This document shows positions 19,899-28,861 of a stretch of 64,000 nt of DNA, in pieces. Each line of letters begins with the position of its first letter. Position 1 is the first letter of the stretch. The notes beneath the pieces are model-generated. The model was not told the origin of the DNA, searched no databases, and saw nothing but the letters and a program-made list of their open reading frames with translations. Source of the stretch: Pacificibacter marinus (GTDB lineage Bacteria; Pseudomonadota; Alphaproteobacteria; Rhodobacterales; Rhodobacteraceae); NCBI RefSeq assembly GCF_018860505.1, contig NZ_JAHKPU010000029.1, forward strand, positions 1-64,000, read 5' to 3'. Made by a program: the position numbers and the translations under genes.

Positions 19899-19964
19899 TG
19901 TTCAACAAAAATATAGTTTGTTGAACATATATTCATGTTCAACAAAAAGCAAATGTGTTGAACA
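19899..19964. promoter_or_regulatory. Four-copy TGTTCAACA/TGTTGAACA operator array
   Basis: TGTTCAACA occurs at 19899-19907 and 19936-19944, and its reverse complement TGTTGAACA at 19919-19927 and 19956-19964. All four are exact. They form two identical inverted-repeat units, each with 20 bp between matching positions of the two arms, and the units are offset by 37 bp. The array sits immediately upstream of the nucleotidyltransferase start, where a bound protein would block its promoter. The binding protein is unknown. Confidence 0.75.
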
Positions 19965-19998
19965 CAGCGCTTTATCAGGCGTAAAGCATACGTGGGTT

Positions 19999-20928
19999 TT
20001 AAATGTCTTTTACAAAAATGGTACGCGGAAACGCGTCAACAAGTTCAGCGATGGACGAAATTCCGATAAACGGCGCACTGCGCAGGGATGGCACCAGCCC
20101 AATTGGGCCACGCAATCGCTCAAGCTGTGCGGGGTCTATTCCCATCGCTTTGAGAGTCTCCAAACGGATCGCATGAGTTTTGCGACTGCCCAAACTGCCG
20201 ATAAACCTCGCATCGGTTTTGACAGCTGCGGCCAGCAACATGGGCTCCCAATCGTGATCATGAAACAGGGTCAAGAACCCGCAATAAGAATCCATCTTTA
20301 AGTCTGGTGCAGCACTTGGACTGGTCAGCAAAATCGCCTCAACGCTTGGCACATCGGCCAAGGCCTCTAGGTCCTCTGCCTCTGGTGAATACAGTGCCAC
20401 CTCAAAGCCAGCTGTTGATGCAACCTGCGCTGTGGCCCGAAACACGGCCCCCCGCCCCGCCAAACACAGACGCGGTTTTGGGGTGTATTCAAAACAAATA
20501 GGCTCTGATCTATCTGGCACAGCAAAGCACAGGGTGCTGGCCATTCTGTTTTGCAAATCACGATAGGCCCGCTCAATCGCATCTATGTCGGGCGATGGAT
20601 CTAACAACAGCTCCAACGCACCACCACAGGGCAATTTTAGATCAAACGACGATGAACCTTCACCGTATCGCATAACCCGTGCGTGATCACTGCCAACCAT
20701 CTGCATCGCGCGCAATTGGATGTCGCGATCAATGCAGCCGTTGGACATATAACCAAACATTTCGCCGTTTGGATCAACCACAGCGATCGACCCAAGTTCG
20801 CGCGCGGCCCCCCCTTTAATATCAATGGAGGTGACCAGCACGAGACCTTTGCCAGCCGCATGCAGCCGAACCGCATGCGCCATGACATCAGCGGCGTGTT
20901 CCACATAGGTGATCCGCTCAGGCAGCAT
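19999..20928 (-). CDS. coxI: CoxI-like XdhC/CoxI family maturation protein
   Basis: A roughly 309-residue XdhC/CoxI-family protein, with an N-terminal XdhC half (VTSIDIKGGAARELGS, GYMSNGCIDRDIQ, PCGGALELLLDP) and a C-terminal Rossmann-type half (LCLAGRGAVFRATAQVA, FIGSLGSRKTHAIR, GPIGLVPSLRSAP). Proteins of this family handle or insert the molybdenum cofactor of xanthine-dehydrogenase-type enzymes. It is the last gene of the cox operon. The ATG at 20928, overlapping the coxG stop by 11 bp, is preferred over a TTG at 20943. CoxI is the expected name by operon position. Confidence 0.75.
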   Translation of the reverse strand: MLPERITYVEHAADVMAHAVRLHAAGKGLVLVTSIDIKGGAARELGSIAVVDPNGEMFGYMSNGCIDRDIQLRAMQMVGSDHARVMRYGEGSSSFDLKLPCGGALELLLDPSPDIDAIERAYRDLQNRMASTLCFAVPDRSEPICFEYTPKPRLCLAGRGAVFRATAQVASTAGFEVALYSPEAEDLEALADVPSVEAILLTSPSAAPDLKMDSYCGFLTLFHDHDWEPMLLAAAVKTDARFIGSLGSRKTHAIRLETLKAMGIDPAQLERLRGPIGLVPSLRSAPFIGISSIAELVDAFPRTIFVKDI

Positions 20929-21370
20929 GTTCTTGCGATACAATCTCAGCGAAGGATTTAAAGAACTTGGCCGCGAGTTTTTTAGCAGTGCTTTGGATCA
21001 AACGGCTGCCAAGCTGCGCAAGTTTGCCGCCAATTTCGGCCTTGGCATTATAGACCAAAATCGTCTCATCGCCGTCCGCAGTCAGCGTCACATCCGCGCC
21101 GCCTTTGGCATGACCAGCCGTCCCGCCATTGCCTTGCCCTGTTAATGAAAACGCCTCAGGCGCACCGGCCGTATCCAACGTCACGTTGCCGCCGAATTTT
21201 GCTTTGACCGGACCGACCTTCAGCACCACTTTGGCTTCCAGTTCCGTGTCTGAATGCTTGATCAACTCTTCACATCCGGGGATGCACTGTTTTAACACGT
21301 CCGGGTCGTTCAATGCGGCGTAGACCACATGTATTGGGGCGGCGATTCTAATTTCGTCGGCAAGTTCCAT
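20918..21370 (-). CDS. coxG: CoxG, SRPBCC-fold CO dehydrogenase accessory protein
   Basis: A 150-residue protein of the CoxG family, beginning MELADEIRIAAPIHVVYAALND, with CIPGCEEL and a glycine-rich centre (GQGNGGTAGHAKGGADVTL). CoxG is known from carboxidotrophs as a factor that helps attach CO dehydrogenase to the cytoplasmic membrane. The start at 21370 follows AAAGGAAAAACA; a longer open frame would begin in the upstream gene and lacks a ribosome site. It lies 14 bp after the small ORF. Confidence 0.85.
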   Translation of the reverse strand: MELADEIRIAAPIHVVYAALNDPDVLKQCIPGCEELIKHSDTELEAKVVLKVGPVKAKFGGNVTLDTAGAPEAFSLTGQGNGGTAGHAKGGADVTLTADGDETILVYNAKAEIGGKLAQLGSRLIQSTAKKLAAKFFKSFAEIVSQEHAA

Positions 21371-21384
21371 TGTTTTTCCTTTTA

Positions 21385-21477
21385 TTAACAACAGGGGAAT
21401 TTCATGCGAGCCAAAGCGTCGGCTTGCGCAGGTGTGAGGGTCAATCGTGCCTTGATCCACTTAGTGAGAGATTTCAT
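21385..21477 (-). CDS. Small 30-residue protein inside the cox operon
   Basis: The minus strand from 21477 encodes a 30-residue peptide beginning MKSLTKWIKARLTLTPAQAD and ending KFPCC. It has an excellent ribosome site, AAGGAG, six bases before its ATG, better than most genes in the operon. It overlaps the end of the MobA-like gene by 17 bp and stops 14 bp before coxG, so it fills what would otherwise be an unexplained gap. The basic N-terminal helix and terminal Cys-Cys suggest membrane or metal contact. Function is unknown and homology was not checked. Confidence 0.6.
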   Translation of the reverse strand: MKSLTKWIKARLTLTPAQADALARMKFPCC

Positions 21478-22069
21478 GGCGGTCTCCTTGATGATGGGCA
21501 TAGATTTCGGGCGTATCGATATCGGTGTAGAATCCCGCAGCGCTCAGGCTTTGCCGTTGCACAAAATCGGAATGCATCTGGATAAACCGCTTGCAGCCCG
21601 GCTGCGCACGATCTTCCAAAAGTCTCGGGCGCAAGGCGTTGGGCAACACAACGGGATTGCCGCGCTTGTCGCCATCAACGGGAATGGAAATTTTATGCGG
21701 ATCACTGCCAAAATGCAGGCTAAGCAGAGCGTGCAGATCGGCGGGTTCCAGCAAAGGCTGATCCCCCAACCCAATCAAGGTCGCATTCGCATCTGTTGAT
21801 TGGCGCAGGCCCGCCGCAACAGTGGTGTTCTGCCCCTGCTCAAACGCAGGATTGTGACACCAATGCAGCGGTAGATCGTTCAAGGCCTCTTGCACAAGAT
21901 CTGCTTCAAACCCCGTCACAATAGTGACTTGTGCGATGCCTGCATTCAAATAGGTCCGCACCACTTTACGGATGATCGGCACGCCGTCCCAATCCAAAAG
22001 CAACTTGTTTTGTGCGCCCATGCGACGCGACAACCCACCCGCTAGAATGATCGCATCGACGTTATTCAT
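21461..22069 (-). CDS. MobA-like molybdenum cofactor nucleotidyltransferase
   Basis: A roughly 202-residue NTP-transferase with the signature AIILAGGLSRRMGAQNKLLL at the N-terminus, followed by VVRTYLNAGIAQVTIVTG and LIGLGDQPLL, as in MocA/MobA proteins. MocA cytidylates molybdopterin to make the MCD cofactor used by CO dehydrogenases and xanthine-dehydrogenase-type enzymes. The ATG at 22069 overlaps the end of the preceding xdhC-like gene by 8 bp; a GTG at 22078 is possible. The position among cox accessory genes supports a role in making the CoxL cofactor. Confidence 0.82.
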   Translation of the reverse strand: MNNVDAIILAGGLSRRMGAQNKLLLDWDGVPIIRKVVRTYLNAGIAQVTIVTGFEADLVQEALNDLPLHWCHNPAFEQGQNTTVAAGLRQSTDANATLIGLGDQPLLEPADLHALLSLHFGSDPHKISIPVDGDKRGNPVVLPNALRPRLLEDRAQPGCKRFIQMHSDFVQRQSLSAAGFYTDIDTPEIYAHHQGDRHEISH

Positions 22070-22859
22070 CCCGCGCACCGTTTTGATTTCTATCTTTATC
22101 TGCGCGGCGCAACTGCGTGAGTTCTGCCATAACCGACAGTGCGATTTCTTCTGGCGTCACAGCGCCAATATTCAGGCCTGCGGGTGAGGAAACCTTGGCA
22201 ATTTGTGCCTCAGACAAGCCAGCGGTTTTAAGCTTTTCGGCTAGCACCGCGAATTTTTTGCCACTGCCGACAAAAGCCACGTGATCGGCGTCACTTTGCA
22301 CCGCGGCGCTCAAAGCATCGAAATCGCCTTGCCCTTGGGTGGCCACAACAATGGCACGAAAGCGCGGCGTGACTGGCAGCGCCTCACCGGCGCGGACAAC
22401 CGACCAATGCAATTGCGGGGCCAACCGCGCAAGCGCATCGGCAATCGGCAAAGCGCCATATAAAACCAGCTCTGGCATGGGCAAAATCGGCTCGATAAAA
22501 ATATCAATCGTGCCACGCGACGGGCAGCCATTGCGTGCATAAGTCACACCAGCAGTGACCTCGCCAGAAGCAACGCCGAGGTCTTTCAACGCCTCATCAG
22601 GGGCCACTGAAATCAACTGCGGCCTGCCGCTGTCAATTGCTTTAAGCGCTGCCCGTTTCACAGCACCTCGGGTACATCCACCGCCTAAAAACCCTTGCAC
22701 GATGGAACCATCAGAACCAATCAACGCTTTCGCGCCGGGCTTGGCCGCTGTTGTGCCGACCGTGCGCACGATGGTGGCAAAGGCAAAGGGTTCTTCCTTT
22801 GCCCGCAGATCATGCGCGGCGGAGGTCAGCTCAGTGGAAAGAATTTCTGTAAAACTCAT
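22062..22859 (-). CDS. coxF: CoxF-like XdhC-family protein
   Basis: A 265-residue XdhC-family protein with AFATIVRTVGTTAAKPGAKA, QGFLGGGCTRGAVKRAAL, and a C-terminal Rossmann half (FVGSGKKFAVLAEKL, KVSSPAGLNIGAVTPEEIALSVMAEL). In Oligotropha, CoxF with CoxD and CoxE is needed to complete the copper-sulfur-molybdenum centre of CoxL. The gene starts in an ATGA overlap with coxE. Two XdhC-type proteins in the operon (this and CoxI) is the normal arrangement for form I clusters. Confidence 0.82.
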   Translation of the reverse strand: MSFTEILSTELTSAAHDLRAKEEPFAFATIVRTVGTTAAKPGAKALIGSDGSIVQGFLGGGCTRGAVKRAALKAIDSGRPQLISVAPDEALKDLGVASGEVTAGVTYARNGCPSRGTIDIFIEPILPMPELVLYGALPIADALARLAPQLHWSVVRAGEALPVTPRFRAIVVATQGQGDFDALSAAVQSDADHVAFVGSGKKFAVLAEKLKTAGLSEAQIAKVSSPAGLNIGAVTPEEIALSVMAELTQLRRADKDRNQNGARDE

Positions 22860-24040
22860 AATCGAACAAGCTCCTTTTCCAAAGCGGCCAAATCAGACAA
22901 AGTATTGGCCGCGCTAAACAAATCGATATGCGGCAAGGCAGCGGCCATACCAGCGGCCACGGGTTCGTAGTCTTTCCAGCCTTTCAGCGGGTTGAGCCAA
23001 ATGATCCGACAGCCGCGTTTGCTTAACTTGCTCAGTGCCGCGTCGATATGGTCCGGCCCTGAGGTGTCAAACCCATCAGAGAAAATGATCACCACCGAGT
23101 GCCCATCCACAAAACGGCGTGCATAGGTGTCCGAGAACCGCCCAAGACATTCGCCGATTTTCGAGCCGCCCCCAAAGCCATCCGCCATCAGCGACATACG
23201 CCCAACGGCACGCATTGGGTCTTTGTCACGCAAGGCTTCGGTGATGCGCACCAGTCGCGTGTGAAACACGTAAGCGTCAGAGCCCGCATCAGCGCGCATC
23301 AGCCCCGCAAGGAACGCCAAAAACACCTGCGCATAGACAGTCATCGAGCCAGAGACATCACAGATCGCAACGATTTTGAGACTACGATCAGGGCGTTTTT
23401 TGCGGTACAGATGCAAAGGTTCACCGCCTGTCGATAAGGACCGCCGAATGATTTTGCGAAAATGCAAACGGTCGCCTTTGCGCGCAGCAATTCGGCGGCG
23501 TGAGCGACGATCCCGCAGGGCAGCGCCAAGACACCGCGCAACCTCTTCGGCGTCTTTCACCTCTTCGGGGCGCACCAAATCGCGCAGATCGCGGCGCGAC
23601 AGATTGCGCATCTCAACAGCGACCAATTTACCTTCGCCCTCGCGGGTCGCCTCGCCCTCACCGCCATCTGGGCTAGTGGCATCGCCTGCGCCCGAGCTGT
23701 CTTCGCCTTTGGCATCACGCGAGGAATGCATGTCGTCAGTCGGCTTGGCCGGATTGGGCGTCGAGATCACCTTTTGGCGCACGCGCCCCATGTCCATCCA
23801 ATAAGAATTGAACAAATCGTCAAACCGCTCGGCGTCCTCTTTGCAGCTGGCGCACACTGCCTTGAGCGCAGCACGCGCTTGCGCGGGCGTGATGTCGTCC
23901 AAACATGTCAAAGCTGCGAGTGCCGTTTGGGTTTCCCTCACCCCAAGGCGCAGACCGTTGTCGCGCAAATGAGCGATAAAGCCACCCATCCGAGCGGCAG
24001 GATTTGGGTCGCGGCCTGCAAATTTGGTGATCCGGCTCAT
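22856..24040 (-). CDS. coxE: CoxE, VWA-domain maturation protein
   Basis: A 394-residue protein whose C-terminal half is a von Willebrand A domain with a complete MIDAS signature DVSGSM, preceded by a charged central region rich in Asp, Glu and Arg. It acts with the MoxR-type ATPase CoxD in assembling the active site of CO dehydrogenase. Its ATG overlaps the coxD stop and its stop overlaps coxF (ATGA in both cases), so the three proteins are likely made together. Confidence 0.88.
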   Translation of the reverse strand: MSRITKFAGRDPNPAARMGGFIAHLRDNGLRLGVRETQTALAALTCLDDITPAQARAALKAVCASCKEDAERFDDLFNSYWMDMGRVRQKVISTPNPAKPTDDMHSSRDAKGEDSSGAGDATSPDGGEGEATREGEGKLVAVEMRNLSRRDLRDLVRPEEVKDAEEVARCLGAALRDRRSRRRIAARKGDRLHFRKIIRRSLSTGGEPLHLYRKKRPDRSLKIVAICDVSGSMTVYAQVFLAFLAGLMRADAGSDAYVFHTRLVRITEALRDKDPMRAVGRMSLMADGFGGGSKIGECLGRFSDTYARRFVDGHSVVIIFSDGFDTSGPDHIDAALSKLSKRGCRIIWLNPLKGWKDYEPVAAGMAAALPHIDLFSAANTLSDLAALEKELVRL

Positions 24041-24915
24041 GCGGCTTTGCCTGCAATGCGTTGCGCCACCTCTTGCGTAATATCTGCGCGGTCGCTTTGG
24101 GTTTTCAGCAAGGTGGTCAGGGTCGCGTGCAAAGCTTTAGGGTCGTGCGACAGATCAGCGATGCCAAGCCCCATCAGGGCGGCTGCAAAGTCGAGCATCT
24201 CGGCGATACCCGGTGTTTTTTCCAACTCTTGTTTACGCAGTTTTTGCACGAAACCGACGATCTGATCGGCCAAGCGCGCATCAACATCACCACAGCGGGT
24301 CTGCAAAATTGCCAGTTCTGTGTCACGATCTGGGTATTCGACATAGGCATACAAACACCGGCGGCGCAGAGCGTCCGACAGATCGCGCGTGCCGTTTGAG
24401 GTCAAAATCACAATCGGTTTTGTCGTCGCCGTGATGGTGCCAAGTTCCGGCACGGTGATCTGATTTTCCGCCAGCATTTCTAACAAAAAGGCTTCGAATT
24501 CTTCGTCAGCGCGGTCAATTTCATCGATCAACAGCACAGGCGGCGTGTCTTGAGTGATGGCCTGCAACAGCGGACGTTCCAGCAGGTAGTCGCGCGAAAA
24601 AATGCGTTGTTCGATCTCTTGTCCGTTCTCAGTGCCTGAGGTGGTGCCAGCACGGATCGCCAAAAGTTGACGTTGATAATTCCACTCGTAAATCGCTTGC
24701 GCGGCGTCCAAGCCCTCATAACATTGCAGACGGATCAGTTTGGTATCACGCGCCGCTGCGATGACGCGGGCCACCTCGGTTTTGCCAACGCCAGCAGCGC
24801 CCTCAAGCAGCATCGGCCGCTCAAGCGACAAAGCCAAATGAAGCGCCACAGCCAAATCATCTGAGGCAATATAATTCTGATCTGCCAGAGCAGTTTGAAG
24901 CGAAGTCCAAGTCAT
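24037..24915 (-). CDS. coxD: CoxD, MoxR-type AAA+ ATPase
   Basis: A 292-residue AAA+ ATPase with Walker A LLEGAAGVGKTEVARVIA (about residues 36-53), Walker B PVLLIDEIDRADEEFEAFL and sensor ILTSNGTRDLSDALRRRC. CoxD is the chaperone ATPase needed for sulfur and copper insertion at the CO dehydrogenase molybdenum site, and VWA partners such as CoxE are typical for this class. It lies 63 bp after coxL, with a stable hairpin in that gap. Confidence 0.9.
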   Translation of the reverse strand: MTWTSLQTALADQNYIASDDLAVALHLALSLERPMLLEGAAGVGKTEVARVIAAARDTKLIRLQCYEGLDAAQAIYEWNYQRQLLAIRAGTTSGTENGQEIEQRIFSRDYLLERPLLQAITQDTPPVLLIDEIDRADEEFEAFLLEMLAENQITVPELGTITATTKPIVILTSNGTRDLSDALRRRCLYAYVEYPDRDTELAILQTRCGDVDARLADQIVGFVQKLRKQELEKTPGIAEMLDFAAALMGLGIADLSHDPKALHATLTTLLKTQSDRADITQEVAQRIAGKAA

Positions 24916-24931
24916 GGGTCTGTCCTTGTTC

Positions 24932-24951
24932 GGGTGGGCCGAAGCCCACCC
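24932..24951 (-). repeat. UUCG-capped extragenic palindrome between coxL and coxD
   Basis: GGGTGGGC (24932-24939) and GCCCACCC (24944-24951) form a perfect 8-bp stem. On the transcribed minus strand the loop is TTCG closed by C-G, the exceptionally stable cUUCGg tetraloop, and the stem is preceded by TA. No T-run follows, so it looks more like a REP-type extragenic palindrome or RNA stabiliser than a terminator. It could separate high coxMSL from lower accessory-gene expression. Confidence 0.7.
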
Positions 24952-24978
24952 TACTTTTGGTTTAAGCGTGCAAGTGGT

Positions 24979-27393
24979 TTAGTCGTGCAAGCCAAGGGCG
25001 TTGGCCGTTTTCCAAATACGCCAGTGATCGTGTGGCATATCTGTGTGGGTCAACCCAAAGGACCGAAAGGCATCGTTCACCGCGTTAGAAAAACACGGCA
25101 CACCACCCACGTGCGGGCTTTCGCCAACACCTTTTGCACCGATCGGATGATGCGGACTTGGGGTGACGGTAAAATCGGTTTCATAGTTTGGCACTTCCCA
25201 TGCCGTTGGCAGGAAGAAGTCCATCAATGTACCGGTTTTTACGTTGCCTTGTTTGTCGTAGGCAATCTCTTGCCCCAAAGCCACGGCGAGCGCCTCGGTC
25301 AAGCCGCCGTGGATTTGACCATCGATGATCATCGGGTTGATGCGTGTGCCACAATCATCCAGCGCGTAAAAACGCCGAATATCTGTCACACCCGTATCCA
25401 CATCGACATCCATCACGCAGACATAGGCGCCAAAAGGATAGGTCATGTTGGGCGGATCGTAATAGCTGACCGCTTCCAAGCCTGGTTCCAGACCTGGAAT
25501 GGCTTGGTTATAGGCTGCATAGGCGATCTCTTTCATGGTTTTGAACTTTTCGGGCGCGCCTTTGACGGTGAAACGATCCACATCAAATTCGACATCACTG
25601 TCGTGCACTTCCAAAAGATAGGCCGCGATCATCTGCGCTTTGGCGCGAATTTTACGACCTGCAAGGGCCGTTGCCGCCCCCGCCACAGGAGTCGAACGTG
25701 ACCCATATGTGCCAAGACCATAAGGGGCCGTGTCTGTGTCACCTTCTTCGATGGTGATGCTATCCGCAGGCAGGCCAATTTCAGTGGCAAGGATCTGCGC
25801 GAATGTTGTCGCGTGACCTTGGCCTTGCGAGATCGTACCAAGACGCGCAATCGCAGAACCGGTTGGGTGAATACGGATTTCACAACTGTCGAACATGCCC
25901 ATCCCAAGGATGTCACAGTTTTTCACAGGACCAGCGCCCACGATTTCAGTAAAGAACGACAGTCCAACACCCATAAGCTTACGGGTTTTTCCAGCTTTGA
26001 AATCTTCCACACGTTGAGCTTGCTCGGCCCGCAAGCCATCATAATCGACGGCTTTCAACGCTTGATCCCAAGCTGTGTGATAGTCACCAGAGTCGTATTC
26101 CCAGCCCAAAGCGGCTTTATACGGGAACTGATCTTTGCGGATAAAGTTGATCCGGCGCAGTTCAGCTGAATCCATGTTCAACTTGATGGCCAGAACTTCA
26201 ATCATCCGCTCGATAAAATAGACAGCTTCGGTCACACGGAACGAACAGCGATAGGACACACCGCCCGGCGCTTTGTTGGTGTAGACACCATCAACCCCAA
26301 GATAAGCCACAGGAATATCGTAGGACCCTGTACAGATGTTCATGAACCCAGCAGGGAATTTGGTCGGATCAGCACAGGCATCAAAGGCACCGTGGTCGGC
26401 TGTCACATGACAATGCAGACCGGTGATTTTGCCGTCTTTGGTGGCCGAGATTTTACCCTTCATCCAATAGTCTCGCGCAAAGGCCGTGGACATCAGGTTT
26501 TCCATGCGATCCTCGACCCATTTGACAGGTTTGCCCGTCACGATAGAGGCCACGATGGAACAGATATAGCCGGGATAGACACCAACCTTATTGCCGAAAC
26601 CACCGCCAATATCAGGCGAGACAACGCGGATGTTATGCTCTTCGATACCAGACAGCATAGACGCAACTGTGCGCACCACATGCGGCGCTTGGAAGGTGCC
26701 CCACAGGGTCAGCTTGCCATTAACTTTGTCCATGGACGCAACAGAGCCACAGGTTTCAAGCGGGCACGGGTGCGTGCGGTGATAGTACATGGATTCTTCT
26801 GCCACGACTTCCGCGTCATCCATGACTTGGTTCGTCGCAGGCTCATCGCCCACTTCCCATGTGAAAATATGGTTGTGGTGTTTGCGTGGGCCATGCGCGC
26901 CGGGCACGTTCGTATCCAGATCCTCGCGCAGAACCACGTCAGATTGCAGCGCTTCATAAGGATCGGTGATGACAGGCAATTCTTCATATTGCACGTCGAG
27001 CACTTCAACAGCGTCGGCGGCAACATAGCGATCTTTGGCCACGATAAAGGCCACTTCTTGACCTTGGAACAGCACTTTGCCGTCCGCCAGAACCATCTGC
27101 TTGTCGCCCGCAAGCGTGGGCATCCAATGCAAGCCGAGTGGCGCCAAATCTTCGGCTGTTAGAACGGCAACAACCCCGTCGATGGCCAAAGCGGCCTCTT
27201 TGTTGATCGATGTGATCCGCGCATGTGCATAGGGAGAGCGCACAAAATCGCCAAACAGCATACCAGGCAATTTGATGTCATCGACATAGTTGCCCTTGCC
27301 TTGGGTGAAACGCGCATCTTCGACACGTTTGCGTTTACAGCCCATGCCGCCCAAAGCATCGACGCGATCTTCGCGGGTGATTTCGTCCTTCAT
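24979..27393 (-). CDS. coxL: CoxL, form I aerobic CO dehydrogenase large (molybdenum) subunit
   Basis: The 804-residue catalytic subunit of the [CuSMoO2] CO dehydrogenase, which oxidises CO to CO2 with electrons passed to the respiratory chain. The form I active-site loop reads S380-Y-R-C383-S-F-R, with Cys383 as the copper ligand; the usual text is AYRCSFR, so Ala is replaced by Ser here. [13 protein letters not shown] near the C-terminus holds the conserved glutamate. Length and start ([18 protein letters not shown]) are typical. It overlaps coxS by ATGA. Form II enzymes carry AYRGAGR instead, so this is a form I enzyme. Confidence 0.93.
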   Translation of the reverse strand: MKDEITREDRVDALGGMGCKRKRVEDARFTQGKGNYVDDIKLPGMLFGDFVRSPYAHARITSINKEAALAIDGVVAVLTAEDLAPLGLHWMPTLAGDKQMVLADGKVLFQGQEVAFIVAKDRYVAADAVEVLDVQYEELPVITDPYEALQSDVVLREDLDTNVPGAHGPRKHHNHIFTWEVGDEPATNQVMDDAEVVAEESMYYHRTHPCPLETCGSVASMDKVNGKLTLWGTFQAPHVVRTVASMLSGIEEHNIRVVSPDIGGGFGNKVGVYPGYICSIVASIVTGKPVKWVEDRMENLMSTAFARDYWMKGKISATKDGKITGLHCHVTADHGAFDACADPTKFPAGFMNICTGSYDIPVAYLGVDGVYTNKAPGGVSYRCSFRVTEAVYFIERMIEVLAIKLNMDSAELRRINFIRKDQFPYKAALGWEYDSGDYHTAWDQALKAVDYDGLRAEQAQRVEDFKAGKTRKLMGVGLSFFTEIVGAGPVKNCDILGMGMFDSCEIRIHPTGSAIARLGTISQGQGHATTFAQILATEIGLPADSITIEEGDTDTAPYGLGTYGSRSTPVAGAATALAGRKIRAKAQMIAAYLLEVHDSDVEFDVDRFTVKGAPEKFKTMKEIAYAAYNQAIPGLEPGLEAVSYYDPPNMTYPFGAYVCVMDVDVDTGVTDIRRFYALDDCGTRINPMIIDGQIHGGLTEALAVALGQEIAYDKQGNVKTGTLMDFFLPTAWEVPNYETDFTVTPSPHHPIGAKGVGESPHVGGVPCFSNAVNDAFRSFGLTHTDMPHDHWRIWKTANALGLHD

Positions 27394-27884
27394 TCTGCCG
27401 CCTCCTTAGCTGCGTTCAGCTCGTCTGCCGTGGCGAAGATCGCTTTCACGATGTTTTGGTACCCCGTGCAGCGACACAAGTTGCCTGCCATTCCAAAGCG
27501 CACGTCTTCCTCAGTTGGGTTAGGGTTTTCTTCCAAAAATTTGGCGGCACGGGTGATCATACCGGGGGTACAAAACCCACATTGCAACCCGTGATGTTCT
27601 TTGAACGACGTTTGTAATGCGTGCAGATTGTCTGGATCGCCGATGCCCTCAATCGTTGTGATATCCGCGCCGTTGGCCTGTGCGACAAAAACCGTGCAAG
27701 ATTTCACAGATTTGCCATTCAACGTCACAGTACAGGCACCGCAATGCGTTGTTTCGCAACCGATATGTGGCCCCGTGATGTCCAACCGCTCGCGCAGGGT
27801 GTGGATCAGCAGCTCGCGTGGTTCGGCAAGAAATTCTTGTTCTTCGCCATTCACGGTCAGCTTGATGTGCATTTTATTTGACAT
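27390..27884 (-). CDS. coxS: CoxS, CO dehydrogenase small iron-sulfur subunit
   Basis: A 164-residue subunit with two [2Fe-2S] clusters. The N-terminal plant-type cluster motif is [16 protein letters not shown] with a later Cys, and the C-terminal helical cluster motif is CGFCTPGM followed by [13 protein letters not shown]. It passes electrons from the molybdenum centre in CoxL to FAD in CoxM. It lies 12 bp after coxM and overlaps coxL by four bases. Confidence 0.93.
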   Translation of the reverse strand: MSNKMHIKLTVNGEEQEFLAEPRELLIHTLRERLDITGPHIGCETTHCGACTVTLNGKSVKSCTVFVAQANGADITTIEGIGDPDNLHALQTSFKEHHGLQCGFCTPGMITRAAKFLEENPNPTEEDVRFGMAGNLCRCTGYQNIVKAIFATADELNAAKEAAE

Positions 27885-27896
27885 AATGTTCTCCCT

Positions 27897-28751
27897 TTAC
27901 GCCCGTGACCACGCCCGTGCGATCGCACGTCGTAAGATCAAGGATGCCACATGGCGTTTGAATTCGATCGGCCCACGGTTGTCTTCAGTCGGGTCAATAT
28001 CGCCGAGCATCGCCGCAACGGCGGCGTCCATCGCCGCATCATCCACAACTGTGCCAACCAAGGCCGCGCCGGCCTCTTCAGAATAAATCGGCGTGTCACT
28101 GAGGTTTGTCATCGCGATAGAGGCAGAGGTGCATTTGCCCCCCTCTTTCACGATTTGCACCGCAGCCGCGGCCGTCGCGTAATCACCGATTTTGCGCTTT
28201 TGTTTCTCGTAAGCGTAGCCACCCACCGGCTGGTCAAATGACACGGCGGTTAAAACTTCGTCGTCTTCGCGGTCAGTCATGTAAGCCGCTTCATAGAAAT
28301 CGCGCGCAGCAACATACCGAGGACCATCAGGTCCGATCAAATGAAAGGTCGCATCAAGACATTGCATCAACCCCGGCATGTCATTGCCCGGATCGCCATT
28401 GGCAACATTGCCCCCAATCGTGCCCATATAACGCACTTGCGGGTCAGCAATTTGCAAAGAGGCTTCGCGTAAAATAGGCGCGGCCTCGGTCAAAGCCACG
28501 CTGGCGATAATCTCTGATTGTGTGGTCATCGCGCCAAGGCGGATCGTGCCGCCCTCGACTGTTATGCCTGTAAGGCCGCTCACATCTTGCAGATCGATCA
28601 GATGCGGCACCTCAGCCATGCGCAGCTTCATCATTGGGATCAAGCTGTGCCCGCCCGCAAGAACACGAGCATCATCCCCATGCTCGGTCAGGATGGCTAA
28701 AACACCGTCCATATCTGTCGGGCGATAGTATTCAAACGCCGCTGGAATCAT
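27897..28751 (-). CDS. coxM: CoxM, CO dehydrogenase FAD subunit
   Basis: A 284-residue FAD-binding subunit with the family's two FAD motifs, AGGHSLIPMMKLRMA (about residue 32) and TIGGNVANGDPGNDMP (about residue 111). It receives electrons from CoxS and reduces the quinone or other acceptor. The ATG at 28751 has a strong ribosome site (GGGAGG). It is the first gene of the operon in the order M-S-L, the normal form I order. Confidence 0.93.
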   Translation of the reverse strand: MIPAAFEYYRPTDMDGVLAILTEHGDDARVLAGGHSLIPMMKLRMAEVPHLIDLQDVSGLTGITVEGGTIRLGAMTTQSEIIASVALTEAAPILREASLQIADPQVRYMGTIGGNVANGDPGNDMPGLMQCLDATFHLIGPDGPRYVAARDFYEAAYMTDREDDEVLTAVSFDQPVGGYAYEKQKRKIGDYATAAAAVQIVKEGGKCTSASIAMTNLSDTPIYSEEAGAALVGTVVDDAAMDAAVAAMLGDIDPTEDNRGPIEFKRHVASLILRRAIARAWSRA

Positions 28752-28861
28752 CGCTTTTCCTCCCTAAGCTTAATTTCTGGCTAGGGAGAGGCTGCACACC
28801 AATGCATGCAGACGCTTTTCAAAACGCTTAAATTCCGCGCATTTTGTACGAAATGCGCCGC
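28752..28861 (-). promoter_or_regulatory. Control region of coxMSL with inverted and direct repeats
   Basis: This 110-bp gap between the regulator gene and coxM contains an 8-bp inverted repeat GCGCATTT (28837-28844) / AAATGCGC (28851-28858) and a direct repeat ACGCTT at 28812-28817 and 28824-28829, 12 bp apart. LytTR-domain regulators are known to bind spaced direct repeats, so the ACGCTT pair is a candidate site for the adjacent MHYT-LytTR protein. The inverted repeat could instead be a weak terminator for that gene, though no T-run follows. Confidence 0.4.

Noticed and set aside
24895-25701. A 268-codon open frame antisense to coxL
   Set aside because: No motif or ribosome site is present and the opposite strand is unmistakable coxL.
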